Below are positions 30,519 to 39,955 of a DNA stretch of 64,000 nt, in pieces. Made by a program: the position numbers and the translations under genes. Position 1 is the first letter of the stretch, and every line of letters begins with the position of its first letter. Under the pieces are notes generated by a model. That model saw only the letters and a program-made list of their open reading frames with translations, had not been told where the DNA came from and did no database searches. The stretch is from Limimaricola hongkongensis DSM 17492 (GTDB lineage: Bacteria > Pseudomonadota > Alphaproteobacteria > Rhodobacterales > Rhodobacteraceae): NCBI RefSeq assembly GCF_000600975.2, contig NZ_KK088648.1, positions 1-64,000 of the forward strand, read 5' to 3'.

Positions 30519-32621
30519 ATGAGCCCGAAACCCGCCCCCCACACCAAGCCCGCCTTCTCGATGGTCGACATGGGCCTCGCCAACCGCGACGTCGGCTTCG
30601 CGGTCGGGGTCACGCTGGTGCTGGCGGTGCTGTTCGTGCCGCTGCCCTCGGTGCTTCTCGATCTCGGCCTCGCGGTGTCGCTGGCGCTTTCGGCGCTGAT
30701 CCTGATGGTCGCGTTGTGGATTCCGAAACCTCTGGAGTTCAACAGCTTTCCGACCCTGCTCCTGGTCGTGACCATGCTGCGGCTGTCGCTCAACGTGGCC
30801 TCGACCCGGCTGATCCTGAGCCAGGGCCACACCGGGCCGGGGGCGGCGGGCGGCGTGATCGAGGGGTTCTCGCGCTTCATCGTCGCGGGCAGCTTCGTGA
30901 TCGGCATCGTGATCTTCGCGATCCTCGTGGTGATCAACTTCATCGTCATCTCCAAGGGCTCGACCCGCATCGCCGAGGTCGCGGCGCGGTTCTCGCTCGA
31001 CGCGATGCCAGGCAAGCAGATGGCGATCGACGCCGATCTGGGCGCCGGGCTGATCGACGAGACCGCCGCCAAGGAGCGGCGCAAGGAGCTCGAGGACGAA
31101 AGCAAGTTCTTCGGCGCCATGGACGGCGCGTCGAAATTCGTGCGCGGCGACGCGGTGGCGGGGCTGATCATCACCATGATCAACATCGTCGGCGGCATCC
31201 TGATCGGCGTGGTCCAGCACGGGCTGCCGATCGGCGAGGCGGCGAATGTCTATACCACGCTGACCATCGGCGACGGGCTGGTGAGCCAGATCCCGGCGCT
31301 GATCGTGTCGCTCGCCGCCGGTCTCATCGTCACCAAGGGCGGCACCGAGGGCGCGGCCAACGAGGCGGTGCTGACCCAGCTCGGCAAGTTTCCCAAGGCG
31401 CTCTACATGGCCGCAGGGCTGCTGTTCGGGATCGGCCTCCTGCCGGGCTTTCCGCTGCCGGTCTTTGCCATCCTCGCCGCGATGATGGCCGGTCTGGGCT
31501 TCGTGATGGACCGCGAGGCCAAGGCGCGCGCCGCGCGCGAGGCGGCCAGCGCGATCGCGGGCGAAGCGGCCGCGAGCGCCCCGCCAGAGGACGACGTCCA
31601 GCAAACGCTCAAGCTCGACGATCTGCGGCTCGATCTGGGCGGGGCGCTGGTGCCGCTGATCAACCGCCCCGACGCCGCCCTGCCCGGCAAGATCAAGAGC
31701 CTGCGCCACCTCTTCGCGCGCGAATACGGCTTCGTGCTGCCCTCGGTGCGGATCAAGGACGACCCCGTGCTCGGCGCCGACAGCTATGCCATCACCGTGC
31801 AGGGCGTCGCCGCCGCCACCGCCGAGGTGCGCGCCACGGGCATGATGGTCATCAACCCCTCCGAGGCCGCGATCGCCCTGCCCGGCCCGCGCACCAAGGA
31901 TCCGACCTTCGGGCTCGAGGTGGTCTGGGTCGACCAGAGCCATGCCGACGCCGCCGAAGCCGCGGGCTGCACCGTGGTCGATCCCGAAAGCGTCATCACC
32001 ACGCATCTGACCGAGGTGATCAAGCAGCACATGCCCGAGCTTCTGACCTATGGCGCGGTGCAGGAGCTGATCGAGGGGCTGCCGCGCCCCTACCAGAAGC
32101 TCGCGGGCGAGATCTCGGGCACCAGCCCGACCATTCTGGTGCAGCACGTGCTGCAGGCGCTGCTGCTGGAACGGATCTCGATCCGCAACCTGCCCTTGAT
32201 CGTCGAGGCGATCGCCGAAGCCGGGCGCACCACGTCGAGCGTGACGCTGATCACCGAGCATGTGCGCCGCCGCCTGTCGAACCAGATCTGCCACGCGCTG
32301 ACCGACGCGCAGGGCTTCGTGCCCGTCATCACCATGTCCTCGGCCTGGGAGACGGAGTTCAACGGCGCGGTGCGGATGAACGGCGATGAGCGCAATTTCC
32401 TGATGTCGCCGCAAAGGGTGCAGGAATTCGTGCTGGAAGCCCGCAAGGAGATCCAGCAATTCGCCCAGAAGGATGAATGGCCCGCGCTGATGGTCAGCCC
32501 AGAGGTCCGCTCCTTCGTGCGCTCCATGCTGGAGCGGGTGAGCCCGATGACGCAGGTGATCTCGCACAACGAGGTGCACCGCAAGGCGGCGCTGCGCACC
32601 GTCGCCACGATCGGCGGCTAG
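30519..32621 (+). CDS. flhA: FlhA, flagellar export apparatus protein
   Basis: This 700-residue protein has an N-terminal half with about eight membrane helices, the FHIPEP-type conserved loop (SKGSTRIAEVAARFSLDAMPGKQMAID, residues 145-171) and a cytoplasmic C-terminal domain from about residue 350 that docks chaperone-substrate complexes. Full length for the family. First of flhA-fliR-flhB. Confidence 0.96.
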   Translation: MSPKPAPHTKPAFSMVDMGLANRDVGFAVGVTLVLAVLFVPLPSVLLDLGLAVSLALSALILMVALWIPKPLEFNSFPTLLLVVTMLRLSLNVASTRLILSQGHTGPGAAGGVIEGFSRFIVAGSFVIGIVIFAILVVINFIVISKGSTRIAEVAARFSLDAMPGKQMAIDADLGAGLIDETAAKERRKELEDESKFFGAMDGASKFVRGDAVAGLIITMINIVGGILIGVVQHGLPIGEAANVYTTLTIGDGLVSQIPALIVSLAAGLIVTKGGTEGAANEAVLTQLGKFPKALYMAAGLLFGIGLLPGFPLPVFAILAAMMAGLGFVMDREAKARAAREAASAIAGEAAASAPPEDDVQQTLKLDDLRLDLGGALVPLINRPDAALPGKIKSLRHLFAREYGFVLPSVRIKDDPVLGADSYAITVQGVAAATAEVRATGMMVINPSEAAIALPGPRTKDPTFGLEVVWVDQSHADAAEAAGCTVVDPESVITTHLTEVIKQHMPELLTYGAVQELIEGLPRPYQKLAGEISGTSPTILVQHVLQALLLERISIRNLPLIVEAIAEAGRTTSSVTLITEHVRRRLSNQICHALTDAQGFVPVITMSSAWETEFNGAVRMNGDERNFLMSPQRVQEFVLEARKEIQQFAQKDEWPALMVSPEVRSFVRSMLERVSPMTQVISHNEVHRKAALRTVATIGG

Positions 32622-32623
32622 GC

Positions 32624-33379
32624 TTGGATCTCGCCGAGATCCTCGTCGGGCAGGCACTGTCCGCGGGCCTCGTCTTCGCGCGGCTGGGTGCTGCGCTGAT
32701 GTTCCTGCCGGGTTTCGGCGAACAGGCGATCCCGCCGCGCCACCGGCTGCTCTTCGCGCTGATGCTGAGCGCCGCGCTCGCCCCTCTGGTGCCGGTCGAG
32801 GGCGCGGCGCGGATCGCGCCGGTGCCGCTTCTGGCGATGCTGGCGGTCGAGATCACGATCGGGCTGTGGATCGGCACCACCGCGCGGATCCTGTTCTCGG
32901 CGCTGAGCTTCGCGGGCTATCAGCTCGGCATGGTGGCGGGGCTGTCCAACGCCTTCGCCCCGGCGACGGGCAGCTTCGAGGGCTCCACCCTGCTGGCCAG
33001 CGTGCTGATGATGGCGGGGGTGGCGCTGATCTTCGTGACCGAGCTGCACCACCTGATGATCCGGGCGCTGGTCGACAGCTATGTGCTGTTTCCGCCCGGC
33101 CAGCTGATGCTGGGCGACCTGGCGCAGCAGGTGGTGCGGGCGGTGGCGCAGAGCTTCTATCTGGGCGTCTCGCTCGCGGCGCCGTTCTACGTGCTGTCGC
33201 TGGTGCTCAATCTCGGGATGGGGCTGGCCAACCGGGCGATGCCGAGCCTGCCGGTGTTCTTCGTGGCCGCGCCGATCCTGATCGCCACCGGGCTTCTGGG
33301 GCTCGTCCTCGCCGGTCCGGCGATGCTGGCCGGCACGGCGCAGGCGCTGGCCGACTGGTTCAACGGCTTCAGGTTCTAG
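32624..33379 (+). CDS. fliR: FliR, flagellar export gate protein (TTG start)
   Basis: This 251-residue membrane protein has about six helices. Typical segments are RLGAALMFLPGFGE near the N-terminus, GYQLGMVAGLSNAFAP and ELHHLMIRALVDSY. No ATG or GTG fits; TTG at 32624, two bases after the flhA stop, gives the right length and the usual N-terminus, so translation probably depends on ribosomes finishing flhA. Confidence 0.92.
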   Translation: MDLAEILVGQALSAGLVFARLGAALMFLPGFGEQAIPPRHRLLFALMLSAALAPLVPVEGAARIAPVPLLAMLAVEITIGLWIGTTARILFSALSFAGYQLGMVAGLSNAFAPATGSFEGSTLLASVLMMAGVALIFVTELHHLMIRALVDSYVLFPPGQLMLGDLAQQVVRAVAQSFYLGVSLAAPFYVLSLVLNLGMGLANRAMPSLPVFFVAAPILIATGLLGLVLAGPAMLAGTAQALADWFNGFRF

Positions 33380-33388
33380 GGGGGCGCG

Positions 33389-34510
33389 ATGTCCGAAGAG
33401 GACAAGAGCAGCAAGACCGAGGAGCCGACGGAAGCCAAGCTGCGCAAGGCGCGGCAGAAGGGCGACGTCCCTTCCTCCAAGGAAACCGGCAACATGATGA
33501 GCGCCTTCGCGCTCCTCGTGCTGGCGCTTTACGTGCTGCCGACGATGATGCCGCGGCTCGCGGGCGATCTGTCGGGGCTTCTGGCCGCGGCGGGCGGCAT
33601 GGAGATCGGCGTCGGGGCGACGGGGCTGCGCGACGTCAGCGGCGTGGCGCAGCATCTCGTGATCGCGGTGGCGGGGACGCTGGCGCCGGTGGTTCTGGTG
33701 ATGGTGCTGGCGGCGCTGTTCGGGGTGCTGATCCAGGGCCAGACGGTGGTGGCGCTGGAGCGGATCAAGCCCAAGCTGTCGAAGATCAATCCCGGCTCGG
33801 GCTTCAAGAAGCTGTTCTCAGCCGATGCCTTCGTCGAGTTCGGCAAGAACATCGCCAAGGTGGCGGTGGTCACGGTGATCGCCATCTTCGCGGTGCGCGG
33901 ATCGGTCATGGAGATCTGGGAGGCGCCGAATTTCACGCCCGAGACACTCTTGTCGCATGCGCGCGGCGCGATCGTGCGGATGCTGGTCGGCGCGACCGCC
34001 TTTCTCGCCGCCGTCGCGCTGATCGACATCATCTGGAAGCGGATCGACTACATCCGCAAGCAGCGGATGAGCCTCAAGGAGATCCGCGACGAGCACAAGG
34101 ACAGCGAGGGCGACCCGCATATCAAGTCCAAGCGCGCGCAGCTGCGCCGCAAGCGCGCCCAGCAGCGGATCGCGACCGCCGTGCCGCAGGCGACCGTCGT
34201 GCTGACCAACCCGACCCATTACGCGGTGGCGCTGCGCTATACGCCGGGGGTGGACGCCGCGCCGGTCTGCGTCGCCAAGGGCGCCGACCTGATCGCCGCG
34301 CAGATCCGCCGCATCGCGCGCGAAAACGAGGTCACGGTGGTCGAGAACAAGCCGCTGGCGCGCGCGCTGCACGCGGTGGTGGAGGTCGACGACGCGATCC
34401 CGGCCGAGCATTGGCAGGCCGTGGCCGAGATCATCGGCTACATCATGGATCTCAAGCGCCGGATCCGCCGCGCCCCGCCCGAAGGCTCGCGGTTGCGCGA
34501 GGAGGATTAG
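33389..34510 (+). CDS. flhB: FlhB, export switch protein
   Basis: This 373-residue protein has four membrane helices and a cytoplasmic autocleavage domain with the NPTHYAVALRY motif; Asn274-Pro275 is the cleavage site that switches export from rod/hook to filament substrates. The N-terminal KTEEPTEAKLRKARQKGDVP is family-typical. GGGGGGCG precedes the ATG. It converges on motE with three bases between stops. Confidence 0.96.
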   Translation: MSEEDKSSKTEEPTEAKLRKARQKGDVPSSKETGNMMSAFALLVLALYVLPTMMPRLAGDLSGLLAAAGGMEIGVGATGLRDVSGVAQHLVIAVAGTLAPVVLVMVLAALFGVLIQGQTVVALERIKPKLSKINPGSGFKKLFSADAFVEFGKNIAKVAVVTVIAIFAVRGSVMEIWEAPNFTPETLLSHARGAIVRMLVGATAFLAAVALIDIIWKRIDYIRKQRMSLKEIRDEHKDSEGDPHIKSKRAQLRRKRAQQRIATAVPQATVVLTNPTHYAVALRYTPGVDAAPVCVAKGADLIAAQIRRIARENEVTVVENKPLARALHAVVEVDDAIPAEHWQAVAEIIGYIMDLKRRIRRAPPEGSRLREED

Positions 34511-34513
34511 GGC

Positions 34514-35164
34514 CTATTGCAGCCGGATGCCGTCGAGCCGCTGGTCGCCCGGCAGCTTGGAGCGTTCGAGAATGATCATCGAGATCGCCTGCGCGCGCAC
34601 CACGTTCATCGCCGCCAGCACCGGCGCGGCGTCGCGCTCGGGCATGGCGCCGAGGATCGTCACCGCGACGGCGATGTCGAGATCGTTCATGATGGTCGCG
34701 GCCTCGCGCGGCTTCATGTTGACATAGAGCGCCACCAGCCGGTCGACATCGGCCTGCCGGGCGTCGTCGATCTCGTTCAACAACCCCTGCAGCTCGCCGC
34801 GCAGCTCCTCGAGCCGGGCGGTCTCCACCTCCAGCGTCTCGCGCGCGAGCGCGATCTCGGAGGCGCGCCCGTCTAGCGCGGTGCGCTGCTCGTCGAGCAG
34901 GCCGCGCTCGGTCGCGATCGCCGAGAGCACCTCTTCGGGCGCGGCACAGCTTTGCGGGATGGCGGCGGGCGCCGGCGCAGGCGCGGGCGGCGCGGCGGGT
35001 TCGGCCTCGCCGCCCGCGGCATTGGCGGCGCCGACGAACAGGCCGGGGCGCGGCTGCGGCGATGTGGGGGCGTCAGCGATGCCGCCCACCAGCAGCGCCG
35101 CCTTGGCGACCCCGGCCAGCGCCAGACCGCCGATCACCATCTGGAAGGGACGCGGCATGGTCAT
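34514..35164 (-). CDS. motE: MotE family protein (motor stator chaperone)
   Basis: This 216-residue protein has an N-terminal membrane or signal segment (residues 8-30), a Pro/Ala-rich linker, a coiled coil (about 85-140) and a C-terminal MgtE-N-like domain with YVNMKPREAATIMNDLD. This matches MotE, known in rhizobia as a periplasmic chaperone that stabilises the motor protein MotC. It overlaps the upstream DUF6468 gene as ATGA. A second ATG six bases downstream is possible. motC was not found here, so its partner would be encoded elsewhere. Confidence 0.75.
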   Translation of the reverse strand: MTMPRPFQMVIGGLALAGVAKAALLVGGIADAPTSPQPRPGLFVGAANAAGGEAEPAAPPAPAPAPAAIPQSCAAPEEVLSAIATERGLLDEQRTALDGRASEIALARETLEVETARLEELRGELQGLLNEIDDARQADVDRLVALYVNMKPREAATIMNDLDIAVAVTILGAMPERDAAPVLAAMNVVRAQAISMIILERSKLPGDQRLDGIRLQ

Positions 35165-35541
35165 TGGCCGCGCTCGCGCACGCTGTCGAAAAAGCCCTGC
35201 ACCAGCTCGGTCTTGCCGGTGACGCGGGTGACGCCCGCCGCCTGCGCGCGCGCGGCACGCGCGGCGCGGGCCGCCTTGTCGCCGCCACGCGGCGCGGGTT
35301 TGTCGCGCGGCGCGGGCGCCTTGGCAGAGCGGGATTCGGCCTCGGTCATGCCGCGCGCCGTGCTCGACAGGTCGCGCGCCGTTTCCTCGGAGCGGTCGAC
35401 CGCCGCGGAATAGGCGGTGATCATCGGCTGCAGCTCGCGCAGGGTGTCCATCAGCGACCGCACCCGGCGGTCCACCATGAAGGCGTATCCCAGGACCCCG
35501 GCCAGCATCAGCAGGATCACCGCGTCAATCAGCACGGCCAT
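35161..35541 (-). CDS. DUF6468 flagellar-cluster protein
   Basis: This 126-residue protein has one N-terminal membrane helix (AVLIDAVILLMLAGVLGYAFMV region, residues 2-23) followed by a basic DRRVRSLMDTL segment, a helical stretch and a Lys/Arg/Ala-rich tail. It matches the DUF6468 proteins found in alphaproteobacterial flagellar clusters. The ATG at 35541 has AAGGAG upstream; the longer frame through fliM is a shadow. It overlaps fliM by 17 bases and motE by four, so it is cotranslated with both. Function unknown; a stator- or switch-linked role is inferred from position. Confidence 0.7.
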   Translation of the reverse strand: MAVLIDAVILLMLAGVLGYAFMVDRRVRSLMDTLRELQPMITAYSAAVDRSEETARDLSSTARGMTEAESRSAKAPAPRDKPAPRGGDKAARAARAARAQAAGVTRVTGKTELVQGFFDSVRERGQ

Positions 35542-36478
35542 CGTCGCGCTCCTTCTCGTCTCCAAGCTCTTCGGTGACGCGCAACGCCACCGCGCCGTTC
35601 TTGCGACGGCCCATCGCGGCGCGGAACAGCGCGCGTCCGTTGCACGATACGGTGGCCTCGTGCTCCATGTCGATCCCAAGGTCAATGACCTGCCCCGGCG
35701 CCCAGTCGAGCACCTCGCGCAGGCCCAGCCGCACCTCGTGCAGCACCGCCGTCAGCCGCGCCTCGGAGCCCGAGATCGACCGGCCGAGCGCCTCGCGCCA
35801 ACCGCTGTCGCCACCGATGTCTCCGCCCGGAAAGCTTTGCGACAACAGCGGCCTAATGCTTTCGAGCGCATTGTCGGGAATGACGAAATCGAGCGTGCCG
35901 CCGCGCCCTTCGAGCCCGACCTGCAACCGGATCCGCACCGCCGGCGTGGCCGGCGGGGCGATCACGGCATTGGAGGGGATGTTCTCGAGGTGATCGAAGC
36001 GGAACCGCACCCCGCCGACCGGCTCGAAGCCCGGCTCCAGTTCGTCGAACACCATCTCGGCAAGCTTCTGGCAGAACCGCCGCTCGATCGCGGTGAAGCT
36101 GCGCGGCGACCACGCCCGGCTGTCGCCGTTGCGCCCGCCCAGCATGATCTCCAGCGTCGAGAACAAAAGCTCCGGCGACACCGCCAGCGCGATCCGCGCG
36201 TCCCACGGATCGGCCCGCGCCACCGCCGTGAGCGCCGGCGCGCCGATCGCCTCGAGCGCCGGGCCGCAGGGCAGGTATTCGAACGACAGAAGCGTCACCT
36301 CGCAGGGCATCGCCACGAAGCTCTTGAACGCGCTGCCGAGCGTCAGCGCGTAGCGCTCGAAGATCGATTCCAGCAGCGGCAGACGCTCGTAGCTGAGCGA
36401 GGCCATCTGGATGATCTGTTCCTCGATGCTGCCCGCGGTCAGGCCGCCCTCGGGCTGGCGCAGCGTGCGCTGGTTCAT
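35525..36478 (-). CDS. fliM: FliM, flagellar motor switch protein
   Basis: This 317-residue switch component forms the middle of the C ring and binds phospho-CheY at its N-terminus. The middle CheC-like domain includes LEIMLGGRNGDSRAW and RSFTAIERRF; the C-terminal SpoA domain has the GQVIDLG and NGRALFRAAMG segments. The N-terminal CheY-binding peptide is not well conserved (MNQRTLRQPEGGL). Second gene of fliL-fliM-DUF6468-motE. Confidence 0.93.
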   Translation of the reverse strand: MNQRTLRQPEGGLTAGSIEEQIIQMASLSYERLPLLESIFERYALTLGSAFKSFVAMPCEVTLLSFEYLPCGPALEAIGAPALTAVARADPWDARIALAVSPELLFSTLEIMLGGRNGDSRAWSPRSFTAIERRFCQKLAEMVFDELEPGFEPVGGVRFRFDHLENIPSNAVIAPPATPAVRIRLQVGLEGRGGTLDFVIPDNALESIRPLLSQSFPGGDIGGDSGWREALGRSISGSEARLTAVLHEVRLGLREVLDWAPGQVIDLGIDMEHEATVSCNGRALFRAAMGRRKNGAVALRVTEELGDEKERDDGRAD

Positions 36479-36491
36479 GCGGCCTCTCCCC

Positions 36492-37055
36492 TCACTGGAC
36501 GATCATGTCCGACACCAGGATCTCGCGCGGCGCCGCGCCGCCCGAAACCGCGCGGGCCCGGCGCAGCAGCTCCGATTTCAGCTCGGACAGGCCGAGGCTG
36601 CCGCGCAGGTCGCGCTCGTCGAGCGTGCGCAGGTAATCCTGGAAACTGTCGCGCATGTAGATCCGCCGCTCTTCGAGCCGGGCCGCGTCGGGCGCGGCCG
36701 AATCATAGATCAGCGCGAGGTCGAGCTTCAGGAACCGGCTGGTCTGGCGGCCCGAAACGGTGGTGGCGGTGATGTTGACGATGATTTCCTCGAACGGCAT
36801 CGCCATGCGCGCCGGATCGGCGGCCAGCGCCGCGCGCATCTCCTCGGGGGCGGTGTCATGCGCCTGCGCCGCATCGGCCTGCGGCGCCTTTGCGCCGCCG
36901 AGACCGGCCAGCGCCATGATCCGCGACGGGCCCACCGCCGCGACGAGACCGCCGCCGAGCGCGACCACGGAAACGAGGATCAAGAGGATCAGGCGCAACC
37001 GGCCCGGGCGCGCGCCGTTTTCCCGGCCCGCCAACTTGGCATTCGCATCGGACAT
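36492..37055 (-). CDS. fliL: FliL, flagellar basal body-associated protein
   Basis: This 187-residue protein has a single membrane helix (about 20-42) and a periplasmic FliL domain with FLKLDLALIYD and RDSFQDYLRTL segments. FliL rings surround and stabilise active stators. It is the first gene of its block and divergent from fliF. Confidence 0.9.
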   Translation of the reverse strand: MSDANAKLAGRENGARPGRLRLILLILVSVVALGGGLVAAVGPSRIMALAGLGGAKAPQADAAQAHDTAPEEMRAALAADPARMAMPFEEIIVNITATTVSGRQTSRFLKLDLALIYDSAAPDAARLEERRIYMRDSFQDYLRTLDERDLRGSLGLSELKSELLRRARAVSGGAAPREILVSDMIVQ

Positions 37056-37204
37056 GACTGACGGTCCCCGGAGTGTCGTCGGAACATGGACAATATGTGT
37101 TGTTTGGGCCTAACAGGCAAGAACTTATACATGACTATACTTGTTCCACTGCCGCAGTTCGGAATAGATTGCCTGTCAAAGACCCGTACCGGCGAGGCCT
37201 TGGC
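37056..37204. promoter_or_regulatory. fliL / fliF divergent control region
   Basis: These 149 bases are clearly more AT-rich than the flanking genes. They contain GGAACA (37081-37086) and its complement TGTTCC (37142-37147) enclosing CTAAC, CTTATAC and CTATACTT elements. CTAAC resembles a CtrA half-site (TTAAC) but is not a full match. Both flagellar blocks must be transcribed from here. Confidence 0.45.
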
Positions 37205-38930
37205 GTGCAATCCATCATCGACAATCTCGCGGCATTGGGCCGCCCGCGGCTGATCGCCCTAGGGGCGACCGGGCTGGGCCTCGTGCTGGCGCTTCTGGTG
37301 GGGCTGAACCTCGTGCTCGCGCCGAGCTATGCGCCGCTGTACTCCGACCTGTCGCTGGCCACCGCCGGGCGGGTGGTCTCGGCGCTCGAACAGGACGGCT
37401 TCGACGTCGAGCTGTCGGGCGGCGGCACCATCGTCAGCGTGCCGCAGGACGACGTGGCGCGGGCGCGCATGGCGCTGGCCGAGCAGAACCTGCCCGGCGA
37501 GGGCGGCGCGGGATGGGAGATCTTCGACCAGTCCTCCGGGCTCGGCATGAACAGCTTCATGCAGCAGGTGAGCCGGCTGCGCGCGCTCGAGGGCGAGCTG
37601 GCCCGCTCGATCCAGACCATCGACGGCATCGACGCGGCGCGCGTGCATCTCGTGCTGCCCCGAGCGCGAGGCGTTTTCGCGCACCCGGCCCGAACCCTCC
37701 GCCTCGGTCATCGTGCGCGGCCGTGCCACCTCCTCGATCTCGCGCCGGCAGGGGCTCGCGATCCGGGCGCTGGTGGCCTCCGCCGTGCCCGATCTCGCGC
37801 CGTCGCGCGTCACGGTGCTGTCGGCCAGCGGCGAGACCATCCTGAGCGAGGAGACCGAGGGCGACGCCGGCGTGCAGGCGGCGGGCGCCTCGATGCAGGA
37901 GCGGCTGCAGCGCTCGATCACCGAGATGCTGACCGCGCGGGTCGGCGCGGGCAATGCGCGGGTGCAGGTCAATGTCGACCTGTCGACCGAGCGGCAGGTG
38001 ATCCGCGAACAGAGCTTCAACCCCGACCAGCAGGTGGTGCGTTCGACCGAGACCCGGCAGGAAGAGAGCCAGGACCGCGAGGGCACGCAGCAGGAGGTCG
38101 GCGTCGCCAACAACCTGCCGCCCGAGCTTGGCGGCGACGTCAATGGCGACCAGTCGGCCTCCACCTCGACCCGCACCGACGAGATCGTCAATTACGAGAT
38201 CGGTTCGACCCAGAGCGAGACCGTGCGCGAGCCCGGATCGGTGCAGCGGATCTCGGTCGCGGTGCTGGTCAACGGCATCTACAACGTCGCCGCCAATGGC
38301 GAGACGATCTATGAAGAGCGCGGCGCGCAGGAGCTTGAACGGCTCGAGGCGCTGGTCCGCTCGGCGGTGGGCTATGACGAGGCGCGCGGCGACACCGTCT
38401 CCGTCGACAGCCTGCGCTTCATGGATTATTCGATGGATGTCGGCGCGCCGATCGGGCTGTCGCTGGGCCAGACCATCGCGCAGAACTTCGGCGCGATCCT
38501 GCGCGGCACCTTCGCGCTGGCGCTGGTGGCGGCGGTGCTGGGCTTCGGGCTGCGGCCGATGCTGCGCCGGGTGCTGCCCGAGACCGGGACGGGGCTAGCG
38601 CTCGCGGGGGCGACCGAAGCGGGTGCCGCGCGGCTCGGCTATGACGGCCAGGGCGCGACGCAGCTGCCCGGCATGGCGGCGCTGCCCGGACAGCTGGGCC
38701 AGGCCGGACAGGCCGGGGCCGCGGCGGCGCTGCCCGATGGCACCGGCCAGCACGCGGTCCTGCCCTATGAGCAGCAATTCGCGACCTATGATGGCGGCGA
38801 GATGGTCTCGCTCGCCTCGGTCGACGGCAAGGTCAACAAGCGCCGCCTCGTTTCGGTGGGCGACATGGTCGAAAGCGAGCCCGAAGCCTCCTTGAAGGTG
38901 GTGCAGAGCTGGCTGGCCGAGGAGGCCTGA
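37205..38930 (+). pseudogene. fliF: FliF, MS-ring protein, split by a +1 frameshift
   Basis: About 574 residues of a normal FliF are encoded, but the frame changes at the CCCC run 37658-37661. Upstream, the frame gives the N-terminal membrane helix (VLALLVGLNLVLAP), the YscJ-like ring domain and IDAARVHLVLP. Removing one C gives the expected EREAFSRTRPEPSASVIV directly after LVLP, in the frame that runs to 38930 through the second ring domain, the C-terminal helix and the FliG-binding tail (VSVGDMVESEPEASLKVVQSWL). The start is taken as GTG 37205 (GCGAGGC upstream). As written the MS ring would be truncated and the cell non-flagellate. A base-calling error in a C-run is equally plausible. Confidence 0.88.
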
Positions 38931-38931
38931 G

Positions 38932-39591
38932 ATGTCGATCTTCGAAAGGGATTTCGACCGCGAGATCGCGCAGGAGCGGCAGGTCGCGCAGCGCGAGCGG
39001 CGGGCGCGCCACACCGATGAGGAGCTGCTCGCCGCCATCGAGGCGGTGCGCGCCGAGGCCCTGGCGCAAGGCCGCGCCGAAGGCCGCGCCGCCGCCGAAG
39101 CCGAGGCGCAGGCGGCCGAGACCGAGGCCCGCTCAAGCGCGCTGGGCCGGATCGCGGCGCGGCTCGACGCGGTGCTGGCGCACGAGGCCGAGCATCGCGC
39201 GGCGCTGGAGCGGCAGATCCTCGGCTACGCCGCCGCCACCGCCGAGACGGTGCTGCCCGAGATCCTCGACACCCGCGCCCATGCCCGCGCGCTGGCGCAG
39301 GTGCGGCGCGGGCTCAGGCTCGGTCTCGGGGCGCCCCAGCTGCAGATCGCGCTGCCGCCGGCCGGCGATCCGGCCAGCGACCTGCGCGCCGATGTCGAGG
39401 CGCTCGTCGCCGCGCAGGGCCTCGGGGCGCAGACACGGATCACCGAGGACCCCGCTCTCGTGCCCGGCGATGCGCGGGTGACATGGGAAGGCGGGCGGCT
39501 CGATTACAGCTTTTCGCGGATCTGCGCCGCGATCCGCGACACCTTGCGGGCCCACGCCCGCCCCCACCCCGAACAAGAGGACCGCACGTGA
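38932..39591 (+). CDS. fliH: FliH-like flagellar assembly protein
   Basis: This 219-residue protein has a long charged coiled coil (about 8-110, rich in Glu/Arg/Ala with A-x-x-x-G repeats such as AQGRAEGRAAAEAEA) and a C-terminal domain like the peripheral stalk of ATP synthases. FliH holds the FliI ATPase at the export gate. It starts one base after fliF behind a GAGGAGG site and ends by GTGA overlap with fliN. Confidence 0.8.
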   Translation: MSIFERDFDREIAQERQVAQRERRARHTDEELLAAIEAVRAEALAQGRAEGRAAAEAEAQAAETEARSSALGRIAARLDAVLAHEAEHRAALERQILGYAAATAETVLPEILDTRAHARALAQVRRGLRLGLGAPQLQIALPPAGDPASDLRADVEALVAAQGLGAQTRITEDPALVPGDARVTWEGGRLDYSFSRICAAIRDTLRAHARPHPEQEDRT

Positions 39592-39947
39592 CGGATACCC
39601 CCAGCAAGACCACCGGCGCCGAGTTCCCCGAGATCGAGGAGGACGCCGCCGCGCTGTTCGACGACGCCCCCGAGGCCGAAACGGCCAAGGGCGGGCGCAA
39701 CATCGAGGCGATGCTCAATGTCGGGCTCGACGTGCAGATCGTGCTCGGCCATGCGAGGCTGCCGATCGCGCAGCTTCTGAAGTTCGGGCGCGGCTCGGTG
39801 ATCGAGCTCGACAAGCGCATCGGAGAGCCGGTCGAGGTGGTGATCAACGACCGCCTCGTGGCGCGCGGCGATCTCGTGAAGCTGGGGGATGCGCGGATCG
39901 GCGTCTCGCTGACCGAGATCGTCAAGGATTACGTGACGGGCGACTGA
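39588..39947 (+). CDS. fliN: FliN, flagellar motor switch protein (GTG start)
   Basis: This 119-residue C-ring protein has an acidic N-terminus and one SpoA domain (residues about 43-116) with LDVQIVLGHARLPIAQLL, EPVEVVINDRLVARGD and GVSLTEIVKD. GTG at 39588 overlaps the fliH stop as GTGA with AAGAGG upstream. Confidence 0.92.
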   Translation: MTDTPSKTTGAEFPEIEEDAAALFDDAPEAETAKGGRNIEAMLNVGLDVQIVLGHARLPIAQLLKFGRGSVIELDKRIGEPVEVVINDRLVARGDLVKLGDARIGVSLTEIVKDYVTGD

Positions 39948-39955
39948 CACCACCG

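Noticed and set aside
37713..38930. A separate short gene in the second half of fliF
   Set aside because: Its start is internal to the ring domain; restoring one base joins it exactly to the upstream fliF frame.
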